Of a DNA stretch of 64,000 bases, positions 1 through 10,970 are shown in pieces. Position numbers and translations under genes: made by a program. How positions within the stretch are numbered: the first letter of the stretch is position 1; each line of letters opens with the position of its first letter. Below the pieces are notes generated by a model. The model was not told the origin of the DNA. It searched no databases and was given only the letters and a program-made list of their open reading frames with translations. Origin of the DNA: Siphonodentalium dalli (lineage: Eukaryota > Mollusca > Scaphopoda > Gadilida > Siphonodentaliidae); contig CP136061.1 in the NCBI GenBank assembly GCA_032622095.1, positions 84,170,324 through 84,234,323 of the forward strand, in the 5' to 3' direction.

Positions 1-125
1 CATGTGGGGGAATAGGGGAAGTGTCAACTACAGACTCTACACTGAATCACAGTCAACCCAATCATAGCATGTGGGGGAATAGGGGAAGCGTGAACTGCAG
101 ACTCTACACTGAGTCAGTCACAAGT
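1..125. repeat. 67-bp tandem duplication
   Basis: Two imperfect copies of a unit beginning catgtgggggaatagggg start at 1 and 68. The first copy may continue to the left of the window. No coding signal. Confidence 0.8.
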
Positions 126-304
126 TTTAAGCACATTTATTTCGTTCTCTAACTTCTATACAATGACTGAGATAAGAAAATACACTACACATTTCACAAT
201 TTGCATACAATGTATTAGATATATGTTAAGAATTTAATAAAAGCTTGTCCGGCCTGAGAAGTGGCAGATTTTAGGGAGATGTCTCCCAAAGTATATTGGC
301 TGGT

Positions 305-780
305 TCCTGGGACAGGGCATCTATAATTTGGGTGTGTTAAATCCGACAGGGCATCTTTAATTTGGGTGTGTTAAATCCTGCAGGGCATCTTTAATTTGGG
401 TCTGTTAAATCCTGCAGGGCATCTTTAATTTGGGTGTGTTAAATCCTGCAGGGCATCTTTAATTTAGGTGGGTTAAATCCAACAGGGCATCTTTAATTTG
501 GGCATGTTAAATCCAACTGGGCATAACAGGGCATCTTTAATTTGGGTGTGTTAAATCCTGCAGGGCATCTTTAATTTGGGTGTGTTAAATCCTGCAGGGC
601 ATCTTTAATTTGGGTCTGTTAAATCCTGCAGGGCATCTTTAATTTGGGTGTGTTAAATCCAACAGGGCATCTTTAATTTGGGAATTTTAAATTCATATAG
701 GGCATCTTTAATTTGGGTCTGTTAAATCCGACGGGCATCTTTAATTTGGGTCTGTTAAATCCAACAGGCATCTTTAACTG
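305..780. repeat. 34-bp minisatellite
   Basis: About 14 copies of a roughly 34-bp unit with the core gggcatctttaatttggg followed by tgtgttaaatcc. Units differ by a few substitutions and small indels. It ends just before the next array. Confidence 0.92.
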
Positions 781-825
781 TTTTCTAAAAATTATAAACC
801 TCCACCAATTGAGAGACTTGTCTTG

Positions 826-2195
826 ACAGTTTAAATGAATGGGATTTTGACAGTTTAAATGAATGGGATCTTGACAGTTTAAATGAATGGGATCTTGGCA
901 GTTTAAAGGTACTCAACCCGATAAAACTCCTCTCAATTACTATTTCAATGGCTTCGGGGGTCAAAAATATTTGATTCGAGTCGAGGAAGTCACCCATCAA
1001 AGCTCAGATTTGTTAGATATCGATTTTAGAAATCTATTATTTTTCATTATCTGGAATACTATCTGGCCCAGAACTCAGTCAAAATTGCGTTAAAATTACC
1101 ACTTGATTTTAGAGTTATTCATCCTTGTCTGTTTGAATATATTTGGAGTACACATCCAGAGCAGATTACAGCAGTTATTAGTACTCATCTCGAGAACATA
1201 ACAAATTTGAAAAATCAATATCTAATAACTCTGAGCTTTGTTTGATGGGTTCCTCGACTCGAATCAAATATTTTTTACCCCCAAAGCCAAAGAAATAGTA
1301 ATATAGGACCCTCTAATCGGATTGTTGTTGTTGGAATCTGTTGAGATGGGGACCCTCTTTACGGGTTGAGTACCTTTAAATGAATGGGATGAAGTTTAAA
1401 TGAATGGGATCTTGGCAGTTTAAATGAATGGGATCTTGGCAGTTTAAATGAATGGGATATTGATAGTCTAAATGAATGGGATCTTGGCAGTTTAAATGAA
1501 TGGGATATTGATAGTCTAAATGAATGGGATCTTGACAGTTTAAATGAATGGGATCTTGGCAGTTTAAATGAATGGGATATTGATAGTCTAAATGAATGGG
1601 ATCTTGGCAGTTTAAATGAATGGGATCTTGAGAGTCTAAATGAATGGGATCTTGACAGTTTAAATGAATGGGATCTTGACAGTTTAAATGAATGGGATCT
1701 TGGCAGTTTAAATGAATGGGATGAAGTTTAAATGAATGGGATCTTGGCAGTTTAAATGAATGGGATCTTGACAGTTTAAATTAATGGGATCTTGATAGTC
1801 TAAATGAATGGGATCTTGACAGTTTAAATGAATGGGATCTTGACAGTTTAAATGAATGGGATCTTGACAGTTTAACTGAATGGGATGAAGTTTAAATGAA
1901 TGGGATCTTGGCAGTTTAAATGAATGGGATGAAGTTTAAATGAATGGGATCTTGAAGTTTAAATGAATGGGATCTTGGCAGTTTAAATGAATGGGATGAA
2001 GTTTAAATGAATGGGATCTTGACAGTTTAAATGAATGGGATCTTGACACTTAATTGAATGGGATCTTGAAGTTTAAATGAATGGGATCTTGACAGTTTAA
2101 ATGAATGGGATCTTGAAGTTTAATTGAATGGGATCTTGAAGTTTAAATGAATGGGATCTTGACAGTTTAAATGAATGGGATCTTGAGAGTTCAGG
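826..2195. repeat. 24-bp minisatellite, interrupted
   Basis: Array of roughly 24-bp units (core cagtttaaatgaatggga), with shorter 18-bp variants reading gaagtttaaatgaatggg. A transposon-like insert at 907-1375 splits off the first three to four units. Confidence 0.93.
907..1375. mobile_element. Non-autonomous element with ~130-bp inverted ends and TTAA duplication
   Basis: The ends read AGGTACTCAACCCG and its reverse complement, and inverted similarity extends inward roughly 130 bp through the stretch containing ttgattcgagtcgagga. The element lies inside a minisatellite unit, so the empty site is known: TTAA is present at 903-906 and 1376-1379. An alternative reading is a 6-bp TTTAAA duplication. 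TTAA targets are typical of piggyBac-type elements. No transposase is encoded; the short ORFs here are not convincing. Confidence 0.85.
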
Positions 2196-2410
2196 AAAAG
2201 GAAATCAACAAGATAGTTATACAATAGTATAATTAGTATTCATTATTTCTGCTGAATGTTTTGGTATAAAAATATCACAAATATGCACATCGTGAAAATG
2301 TAACATCACATAACATAACCATAATACAGTTCAGACAAATCAAATGAAAATATTCTAAAACAATGCTGCAATGATGGTTCCAACCATCAGTTGGAAGACC
2401 ATATTCTTAA

Positions 2411-2907
2411 AGATGATCTATCTCTTTGTAAACATGTGCTATATTGTTACCGCTGTATAAAATATGAGATATGAATCAAAGACTTGTTCGGTAACACTTC
2501 TGTCGATTAATAATAATTATATTTTGAATATTTTCTGGTATAAACACGTGATTGTTTAGCTAACAAACATTTGTGGTTACTGTTAGCAGAGACCAGAAAT
2601 TTTATTGTGTAATTTTGTCACAAATAAATGTTAACTAGACTCATTATTGGGATAAAACAATACAAACAATCAATCTGGGAAATTTGACATTCCACGGAGC
2701 GTAAATCGCCATATGATATCACCTGGTCTGTTCTAAAAATAGAACAATTATGTGTCATATTAATCATCTCATTATATAATAAAATATTCAAAATAAAATC
2801 AATAATAATTTATAGAAGCGTTTCCGGACATGAGTCTTCAAATCATATTTATTATTTTATACCCACGAAACTATTTCAAAATTGTTATATGAAAAGATAA
2901 TCCATCT
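2411..2907. mobile_element. TTAA-family MITE, copy 1
   Basis: Inverted ends related to AGATGGATTATCTCTTT are flanked by TTAA at 2407-2410 and 2908-2911. Internal landmarks shared with copies at 5937, 52756 and 54971 include the 'agaccagaaattt' and 'tttccggaca' stretches. Non-coding. Confidence 0.88.
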
Positions 2908-3065
2908 TTAAAACATCTTATTTCACATGTGAAACAGAAACAGACATAACAGTACACACATCTTAAATATACTAAACTAAATGGATTCTCCCATCATTCA
3001 TTTGGAGGAGTGTTCAGAATAAATGTATGAATGAGCAGATGACAGACAGATGAAAAGATAATACA

Positions 3066-3205
3066 AGTGCAGAAGAATTCATATTCATTGGTGGGAAATG
3101 TTGAGAAGAATTCATATTCATTGGTGGGAAATGTTGAGAAGAATTCATATTCATTGGTGGGAAATGTTGACAAGAATTCATATTCATTGGTGGGAAATGT
3201 TAAGA
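3066..3205. repeat. 33-bp minisatellite
   Basis: Four copies of a 33-bp unit containing gaattcatattcattggtgg. Because 33 is divisible by three the minus strand stays open, but the reading frame is only a product of the repeat. Confidence 0.9.
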
Positions 3206-3474
3206 CATGAAAATTCTCAAATATAGACAATTATTTATACATGTAGGTAGTTAGTTTGCCTTTCTAAAGGAAAATAATAATTAAATTTCATGAATCAAGA
3301 ATAATTAAATCGCCTCTCGTGATCTTGAGATATGATATCATGGATATATGAATTGCACCTTTGAAAGAAATATATTTTACAGAACGTGCCATCAATGACT
3401 CAAATATTGTGCGGGACTTCTAATTTCTGTAGAAACTTCTATAGAAAGTTTCTTTTTCAGTTTAGTTTTTCTAT

Positions 3475-3890
3475 ATCCCAAAATCGGCAGACAACACAAT
3501 GCATAATCAAGGTGCCCAATGGTTGCACATCACCATCTGGGAATTTAAATCTGAGTCTTTGTCTCCCATAAGAGATGAATCCATGCAGAATGAGGTCCCC
3601 AGTGGATGAACTCGGTGTAGCTTGCCGCAGTGGATGAATTTGGTGTAGCTTGCCGCAGTGGATGAATTCGGTGTACCTTGCCCGTTATGCAGGATAGTGT
3701 AATTAAATTCATCCTCTGGGGATGTTGAGACGATCCAAATAAAAACATGAATTTATGATCTAAGGCCAAATATAATTGATGTTCTGTTTCCAAGTTTCCA
3801 GCATGCCTTGACATCTATAGAATGAGGTTCCCAGAGGGAATATTTAGTGACACTATCCAGCACGGTGGGCTAGCATCCCCAAATACAGCG
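3475..3890. mobile_element. Degenerate copies of the 8-bp-TSD palindromic hAT MITE
   Basis: Contains internal landmarks of the long form of the family (catctgggaatttaaat, tctcccata) and two degraded half-hairpins related to gaatgaggtccccagaggg. A 30-bp piece around gcagtggatgaattcggtgt is triplicated at about 3597-3685. Confidence 0.75.
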
Positions 3891-3973
3891 AAACACGCAC
3901 ATACGTACATACGCGTTGGCTCATTCGGCCAAAAACATGTAATTTTTCCGATTTTCATTAAAAATGAAAGTGT

Positions 3974-5775
3974 CAATGACACTGTAGCTCAACTTGGAAA
4001 GGGAATAATTTAATGTATTACAGTCAATGGAGCGATTAGGAATGTGGAAAGTTGAATGTCTAATACTAGTTTATAGACATGAAGAGAAAAGTTAAATCCA
4101 AGATGGCTGCTGGCGGCCATGTTTTTTCGCCAAATGACCCCAAAATTACTCGTTCCCATCTACATGTCAATATTAACATCCATGACAAATTTCATGATGA
4201 TCAGACGAAAAGTACGACCTGTGGCCCGTGCTAATGGATTAAATTTTGAAATCCAAGATGGCCATGGCGGCCATGTTTTTTGTCCGAATGACCCCAAAAT
4301 GACTCGTTCCCATTTACATTCCAATTTCAACAGCCATGACAAATTTTATGATGATCAGACTAAAGGTACGACCTGTAGCCCGTGCTAAAGGATTTAGTCA
4401 TACAAAGAGTAAAATCCAAGATGGCTGCTGGCGACCATGTTTTTTGGCCGAATGACCCCAAAATTACTCGTTCCCATCTACATGTCATTGTTAACAACCA
4501 TGACAAATTTTATAATGATCAGACTAAAGGTACGACCTGTAGCCCGTGCTAAAGAATTTAGTCATACAAAGAGTAAAATCCAAGATGGCTGCTGGCGGCC
4601 ATGTTTTTTGGCCAAATAACCCCAAAATTACTCGTTCCCATCTACATGTCAATATTAACATCCATGACAAATTTCATGATGATCAGACAAACAGTACGAA
4701 CTGTGGCCGGTGCTAATGGATTAAATTTTTAAATGCAAGATGGCTGCTGGCGGCCATCTTTTTAGTCCGAATGACCCCAAAATGACTCGTTCCCATCTAC
4801 ATTCCAATTTCAACAGCCATGACAAATTTTATGATGATCAGACTAAATGTACGACCTGTAGCCCGTGCTAAAGGATTTAGTCATACAAAGAGTAAAATCC
4901 AAGATGGCTGCTGGCAGCCATGTTTTTTGACCGAATGACCCCAAAATGACTCGTTCCCATCTACATGTCATTATTAACATTCGTGACAAAGTTTATGATG
5001 ATCAGACTAAAGGTACGACCTGTAGCCCGTGCTAAAGGATTTAGTCATACAAAGAGTAAAATCCAAGATGACTGCTGGCGACCATGTTTTTTGGCCGAAT
5101 GACTCCAAAATGACTCGTTCCCATCTACATGTCATTATTAACATTCTTGACAAATTTTATGATGATCAGACTAAAAGTACGGCCTGTAGCCCGTGCTAAT
5201 GGATTGAATTTTGAAATCAAAGATGGCCACTGGCGGCCATGTTTATTTTCCGAATGACCCCAAAATTAATCATTCTGGTCTAAATGTTGATGTCAACAGC
5301 TATGACAAATTTCATAATGATCCAACCAAAGGTACGACCTGTAGCCTGCATTGTTGACGCCTTACGTACACATGCACACACAGACACACGGACGACGGAC
5401 GACAAAGCCATGGCAATAGCTCAAACTTTACAAAGTAAAGTTGAGCTAACAAATGACACTGGCAGCCATTTTGGATTTTACTCTTTACATGACTAAATCC
5501 TTTAGCACACCATACAGTCCACTTCCCTCATCCGATCATCACCAAATTTCATATTGATCTTGATATTAATCTACTAGATGGGAGATATCAAATATTTTTG
5601 ATTTTCATTGGAAAACATGGCCACCAGCGGCCATCTTGGATTTTACGTTATATATATCTCTTCATGCTGATAATCTAGTATTACTTAGACATTTCAACTT
5701 TCCGCAGTCCTAATCACTCTATTGACTGTAACACAAATTATCCCCTCTCCAAGTTGAGCTACAGTGTCATTTGAA
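3974..5775. mobile_element. 1.8-kb foldback element carrying a ~160-bp tandem array
   Basis: The left end (aatgacactgtagctcaact onward, about 3974-4085) recurs inverted at about 5640-5775. Between them lie about eight copies of a roughly 160-bp unit (landmarks aagatggctgctggcggcca, gaccccaaaatgactcgttc, gatgatcagac). A short GACGGACGAC run is at 5390-5400. Long inverted ends around a tandem core resemble Helentron-type non-autonomous elements or foldback elements. No protein is encoded, and no target duplication was identified. Confidence 0.75.
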
Positions 5776-5936
5776 ATTTTTGTTTTTACAAATGACAGGC
5801 TACTATGTCCACAATCTCTGTCCACTACAGGCCATAAATCTAGCTAGACACATTTGATATTTCCCATTGCTATTTCTGATAATAAGACTGGTCAAGTTTT
5901 CTTCTGAGTTTGTTTAAACAGTTTAAAGGTGGATTA

Positions 5937-6446
5937 TCTCTTTGTAAACATGTATTATATAGTTACCGGGGTATAAAATATTAGATTTGAATCGAAGACT
6001 ACTGTCCGGAAATGCTTCTATCGATTAATATTAATTTTATTTCATATATTTTCTGGTCTAAAAAGGTGTGTTTGTTCAGCTAACGAACAATAGTGGTTAC
6101 TGTTAACAGAGACCAGAAATTTGATTGTACAATTTTGTCACAAATAAATGTAAATTATACTCATTATCGCTTATATCTGTGGAACAAAACAATACAAACA
6201 ATCAATCTGGGACATTTGACTTTCGGTGCATAGCCATAAGAACAGCCCAGTGCTCTATATCGCAATATGGTATCATCCGAATGGTCTGTTCTAATAATAG
6301 ACAAATAAACGGTCCCGATTTAATATTCGAAATAAAATCAATATTACTTGATAGAAGCCTTTCCGGACAGCGGTCTTCAGTTCATATCTATTATTATATA
6401 CCCACGCAACTATTTCAAATTTGTTATTTAAAGAGATAATCCATCT
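5937..6446. mobile_element. TTAA-family MITE, copy 2
   Basis: Starts AGGTGGATTATCTCTTTG and ends with the inverted form AGAGATAATCCATCT. TTAA is at 5933-5936 and 6447-6450. Same internal landmarks as the copy at 2411. The 104-aa ORF inside is not conserved in sister copies. Confidence 0.88.
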
Positions 6447-6450
6447 TTAA

Positions 6451-7017
6451 CTGTATGTACGTGAATTGTTACATTGAATGTGTAATTAACATTTAATCAT
6501 GAAAAGTCATTTTTCTCACCCAACAATGTTTTTGATAATTCTTGAGAACCTGTCTGCTGGGAAATATTGCTCATAAAAAGTGGGAATAAAACCTTCCTGC
6601 CAGCTGCAATTTTGAAAAAAAGATTATCCCAGAAACAGATAATTAATATTGAGTGGCTTAAAGGGATGTGAAACACTCCGGTAGGATGGTCAAATAGAAA
6701 TGGAGAATAATCTTGCGTTAAGTAGTTATTTTTACCAAAATTATATCTAAATTAGCATCACATATCGTCATTCTTATATAATAATTAAATGCAGTGACTC
6801 TCTATGGGGAAACATGTTTTCGTTAGTTTATCGCCGATGTTTTCGGTCCGAATCGAGAAGTATTTACAATTGAGCGTAGTTCACATGATATTTTCTATGG
6901 AGTGGTGCGGTCGATTTGTTTGAGATTTTCGACAATGATACACAAATGAAAGGACGATGAGAACACAAATAAAAACATGGATTTATTGTGAAATATGAGG
7001 TAGATTTATCATTGAGA
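6451..7017. other. No recognisable feature
   Basis: AT-rich, apparently unique sequence. I see no coding exon, RNA gene or repeat here. Confidence 0.5.
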
Positions 7018-7019
7018 TA

Positions 7020-7365
7020 CAGTAATGCCTAAATAATCGACTCCTTAACCACAGCAGAATTATGGGTAATTTTTCAGGATTTAGTCGGAACACAGTTACT
7101 GGACATCAAACATGTAAAGTCCCAAAAATAAGGCTTTAATCGAGTTTATAAATCGGTATCCCAATATAAAGAGCACATTGGGATACCGATTTATAAACTC
7201 GATTGAACCCTTATTTTTGGGACTTTATGTCCAGTAACTGTGGTCGGAAATATGGCTTGTTGCCATTCATCGGAAAGATCTCACTGAGAGCTTTCCGATG
7301 AATGGCAACAAGCCATATTTCCAACTAAATCCTGAAAAATTACCCATAATTCTGCTGTAAGAGCT
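7020..7365. mobile_element. TA-family (Tc1/mariner-like) MITE, copy 1, with nested palindrome
   Basis: Begins CAGTAATGCCTAAATAATCG after TA, shared with the copies at 30690, 53296 and 62996. The right end is truncated after attctgctgtaa. A 152-bp palindrome is inserted at 7091-7242. Confidence 0.85.
7091..7242. mobile_element. 152-bp palindromic element nested in the TA-family MITE
   Basis: Near-perfect palindrome with ends CACAGTTACTGG and CCAGTAACTGTG. The disrupted host sequence reads tagtcggaaatatgg in other copies of the family. GTCGGAA is duplicated at 7084-7090 and 7243-7249, which indicates a transposition event with a 7-bp (possibly mutated 8-bp) target duplication. Confidence 0.85.
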
Positions 7366-7379
7366 ATTGATTTTCGAAA

Positions 7380-7880
7380 TGGAGTGGACAAGTGGGAACA
7401 AGAAGCTTGTACAGAAAAAATTATTCAAATCGGTTCATATTTGTTAAAAGTTATTAAGTCAGACAGAATTTTCTAAGTCAAAATAAGTCGAAAATGAGGT
7501 GTAATATTACGAAAAACAGTCTGAGCCAATCCCTAGCCGCATCATGTAGAGAGGGTATTGTGAGAAGCATGTATACCAAAAATGATTGAAATCGGTTCAT
7601 ATTTGTTAAAGTTATTAAGTCGGACAGAATTTTCTAAGTCAAAATAAGTCGAAAAAGAGGCGTAACTTGAAGAAAATAAGTCGGACCGAACCGCAATTAG
7701 CATCATGCGGAGAGACCGTCTCAAAGAGATTGCATACAAAAAATTATTGAAATCGGTTCATAGTTGTTCGAGTTATGAGGTCGGACGGACGGACGGACGG
7801 ACGGACGGCCGGATGGACGGACGGACGCAGTCAATCCAGTATACCCCCCATTTTCTACGAAAGTGGGGGTATAATTATAC
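7380..7880 (+). repeat. Modular 'gtcggac / ACGG-run / hairpin' repeat
   Basis: Three diverged internal units (aaatcggttcatatttgtt, ttctaagtcaaaataagtc) are followed by a GGAC run at about 7780-7825 and the terminal phrase cagtcaatccagtataccccc, whose inverse gggggtata closes a hairpin at about 7840-7873. This body plan recurs through the window with different heads. Confidence 0.75.
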
Positions 7881-7922
7881 GAAGAAAGTGAAGAATCGAG
7901 GGAAGAAAGTACTATAACTGAT

Positions 7923-9381
7923 ATGGAGGTGAACATAACAAAATCTTCTAAAGATAGCGAGATTAATGTAGCTGCTGCAAAATGTCAGGAATTGGAAAAT
8001 TGGAGTAAATTTGAAGTTTACGAGGAAGTTAATGACTCTGGACAGTCATTCATCTCAACTGAAAATTGTGTTGACGGACAACCGAAAGTTAAAGCCAGAT
8101 TAGTCGCCAGAGGGTTTGAAGAAATGGATTCACAAGGACTGATTCTCCCACAGCAGGAAAGGATACACTTAAAATATTCATTGGACTAGCTTCATCGTTA
8201 TCATGGAAATGCAACATTATCGATATCAAAGCTGCGTTTCTACAGGGGAACGCAATTGAAAGGGAAGTCCTGTTAAAACCTCCAAAGTGTTTTTATGGAC
8301 TTAACGATGCTTCTCGTAAGTGGTATTTCAGAGTGTGTGAAGTATTATAATCATCAGGCTGCAAACAATCACAAAATGATCCTGCTCTTTTCTACAAGTA
8401 TTCTGATAAAGGACTAGATGGGCTTTTTCTGATGCATGTGGACGATTTCTTGTGGTGTGGTAATGAACAATTTCGAACGGGAGTGATTTCAGAGATCTTG
8501 CGAACATTTCAAATAGGAAAGGCTTCTCATGATCAATTTCGTTACATTGGATTGGACATTCATCAAAGTGATAAAAATATAATGATGAATCAAACTCAGT
8601 ATATTGGATCATTGTGTGGAATTCCAATAACTTCGGCGAGAGCTTCACAAAAGAATGAATCTCTAAGCAAAAGTGAATTATCTCAATTGAGATGTGCTAT
8701 CAGTCAGATCAATTGGGTCGTTAATCAAACATGACCTGACTCATCTTATGATGCATTGGAACTTAGTACATCAGTGAGAGATCCAAAAGTTGAACACATA
8801 CGAAGTGCAAATAAAGTAATCAAAAAGTTGCAGTTGGAAACTTACAACTTAGTTTTTCCACAATTTACCAAGATAGAGAACTTGAGACTCCGAGTTTACT
8901 GCGATGCGTCGTTCGCAAATCTGCCTGACGGATATTCAAGTGCCGCTGGATTCATAATATTCTTGACTGACGAAAATGATTTGTCATGTCCTTTGTACTG
9001 GAAATCAACGAAAGTAAAAAGAATAGTAAAAAGCACATTGGCAGCTGAGACGCTATCAATGGTGGAAGCAGTAGATGCAGCTTTCTTTCTTGGATGTCTA
9101 TTGAGTGAAATTATTCACCAGAGATGCAATAAAAACTTGATTCCAATCGACGTATTCACAGATTATAAATCCTTGGTTGAAAACATACATTCCACCAAGA
9201 CGGCGTCTGAGAAAAGACTTAGAATGACATTGCTAGTTTAAAGGAGATGTTAAAACGAAATGAGATTGCCGAGATCCGATGGGTGGAAAGCTCTTTACAG
9301 CTATCAGACTGTCTGACAAAAAGAGGAGCTTCATCAAAAAAGCTTGCTGCTATGTTGAGCAACGGATATCTAGTTCTGTAA
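7923..9381 (+). pseudogene. Copia-type retrotransposon pol relic (RT and RNase H)
   Basis: Decayed 3' part of a Ty1/Copia polyprotein, interrupted by frameshifts and stops. Reverse-transcriptase motifs appear in order: KARLVARGFEE (7923-8189 frame), DIKAAFLQG at about 8222-8248, and the catalytic-type MHVDDFLW at about 8432-8456. The RNase H region follows at 8756-9241, with YCDASFA, WKSTKVKRIVKSTLAAET and a DCLTKRGASSKKL tail that is reached only by changing frame near 9230; it ends at TAA 9379-9381. Gag, protease and integrase are missing because a repeat abuts the 5' end. It lies downstream of XPC in convergent orientation. Non-functional as it stands. Confidence 0.9.
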
Positions 9382-9469
9382 ACATTTCTAGTGATGATGG
9401 CATTTATGGAGAAATGGATTTTGCTGTATATAGTGTATTGACATTGTTTTAGAGAAAATTATATCAACA

Positions 9470-9700
9470 AAAAAAGGAGAGAGAGGAATGTGTTAACTTG
9501 AATCATGTACATAACTTTAACTTCCTGGTTGAAGAGTTCTCGTTCGTTCCGGAAGTGACGTAAGTGCGTAAAAATGTTGGACGAGAAGGAAGTGTTTTAG
9601 AGGTGATGGTATTGTAATTGTATGAACCGAAGAAAGGAGAGGCGATCAGTGACAGTGCTGGCGGGATATTGGGCACAGAGGAGAGACACTTCAGGTGAGC
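9470..9700 (+). repeat. Polypurine tract and probable partial 3' LTR of the Copia relic
   Basis: An A/G-only tract at about 9470-9488 follows the RNase H region and is followed directly by TGTGTTAAC, as expected for the LTR start at 9489 or 9491. The LTR end and any matching 5' LTR are not visible, so the right edge is a guess. Confidence 0.5.
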
Positions 9701-9754
9701 TTTGCTATCGTTTTTAGCTTTGCTATCGTTTTTCAGTTCCTACATAATATGTCT

Positions 9755-9898
9755 GCAGAACATTGAATTGCAGAGATTTACCTCCACCAGGTTACCCCGA
9801 GTCACCACACCAAATTTGGTTGAAATCGGACCAGCGGTCTGGGAGAAAAATCTGGACAGACAGATGGACGGACAGACAGATCCTACTCTTTAATATAT
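9755..9898 (+). repeat. Short 'accaaatttggttgaaatcgg / gacagatgg' module
   Basis: The phrase caccaaatttggt, a GACAGA/GACGGACAGACAGA run and a terminal atatatatagat resemble, in inverted orientation, the block at about 42780-42900. Small dispersed repeat. Confidence 0.5.
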
Positions 9899-9906
9899 AT
9901 AGATAA

Positions 9907-10633
9907 GGCCAAAAAAAAGAGCTTTGATTCTCAGGCATAGCTGCATCGAAAAAAATGGCCCGCGTTAGACCATTTTATTACGATTTGGAACTCATCGTAG
10001 TTGTAAACTCGTAAGACAAAAATAGGAAACTGTACCATGGAAATTAGTTATGTTTCAAATATCAAATAGGAGCTAAATACAATGGTGTATGTGTGGGTAT
10101 TCAACAAAAGACCATTGGCAACAACAACAATCAGGTATATTGTCACCACAGGCTGTCCAAACCCCCCCAAGTTTATTGGTAAAATGCATTCAATATTTAG
10201 ATCTGTCAGCAGGAAGTTGGATATTGAAAAATCAATAAAATTCGGGAACGCAAACCGGAACACAATAAAAACTCAGTTTGACAATCAGTATATATTGGCC
10301 ATATTTTTAAAAGTTTTATTGTCATCATCCATTGCGGTACATATACAGTCTCTAATTAGTCAGTGGAATATGTGAAACAAGACTTTGTATGATAGTTTGG
10401 AAGATCACTTTATCTTTTCGTTTTGACTGTATTTATGCTCCGTATTTTTATATGAATCGGATATCTGGTGTTGTTAAAAATTATTGTGCCGATATTAAAA
10501 TCATATCAATAGATATATCGTTCTAGGTAATCCCTATATGATGCACGGGAAGTACAATGTCATAATTTTAATTCTTTATATCAGATTAAATTAGTTTATT
10601 GTCTGAGAATCAAATATCTTCTTTTTTTTGGCC
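9907..10633. mobile_element. Non-autonomous PIF/Harbinger-like element
   Basis: Inverted ends GGCCAAAAAAAAGA...TTGATTCTCAG (left) and the inverse at about 10605-10633. The element is flanked by TAA at 9904-9906 and 10634-10636, the 3-bp target type of PIF/Harbinger elements. A 97-codon plus-strand ORF at 10082-10375 resembles nothing I know. The element lies about 200 bp downstream of the XPC stop codon and carries AATAAA on the minus strand at 10595-10600. Confidence 0.7.
10595..10600 (-). promoter_or_regulatory. Candidate polyadenylation signal for XPC
   Basis: AATAAA on the minus strand, about 235 nt beyond the XPC stop codon and inside the inserted element at 9907-10633. No closer canonical AATAAA was seen. 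Use of this site is inference. Confidence 0.3.
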
Positions 10634-10689
10634 TAATAGTATAATGTGGATAATTGCACCTCATGGATTAAATTCAAGAGGCATATTCC

Positions 10690-10713
10690 ACCCCCCCCCC
10701 CCCCCCCCCCCCT
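10690..10713. repeat. Poly-C tract
   Basis: About 22 consecutive C residues, probably length-variable. It lies in the likely XPC 3' UTR, where it would read as poly-G in the transcript. Confidence 0.9.
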
Positions 10714-10835
10714 ACAAATATTTTTTGTAAATTGTGAATTATTTGGCAAGGAGCATGAATCCTGAGGGTGGGGAACCCTAGTTCAACCTCCGAATGTGTT
10801 CAGACGGATTCCTCATCAGAGACGTCAGAATATGT

Positions 10836-10970
10836 TTACATGGTTTCCTCATCAGAGTCGTCTTTTGTATCAGGTTTCATCCGGTTCCTCGGCCATGATA
10901 TCTCTGTATCTATTACTTTCCCCTTTGCTTTTTTCGTCGTCTTTGATATAATTTTTGGTACTTCAGGCCT
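10836..10970 (-). CDS. XPC: XPC exon 17 (C-terminus, stop)
   Basis: Acceptor tttgacag, then 44 codons starting [10 protein letters not shown] and ending DDSDEETM before TAA (10838-10836). Basic stretch TTKKAKGK followed by ISWPRNR, which matches the SWPQNR-type element near the end of vertebrate XPC, then an acidic tail. It enters in phase 0, as exon 16 requires. Confidence 0.85.
   Translation of the reverse strand, partial: RPEVPKIISKTTKKAKGKVIDTEISWPRNRMKPDTKDDSDEETM

Noticed and set aside
10082..10375. 97-codon ORF as a transposase
   Set aside because: No transposase motif; it lies in a 727-bp non-autonomous element.
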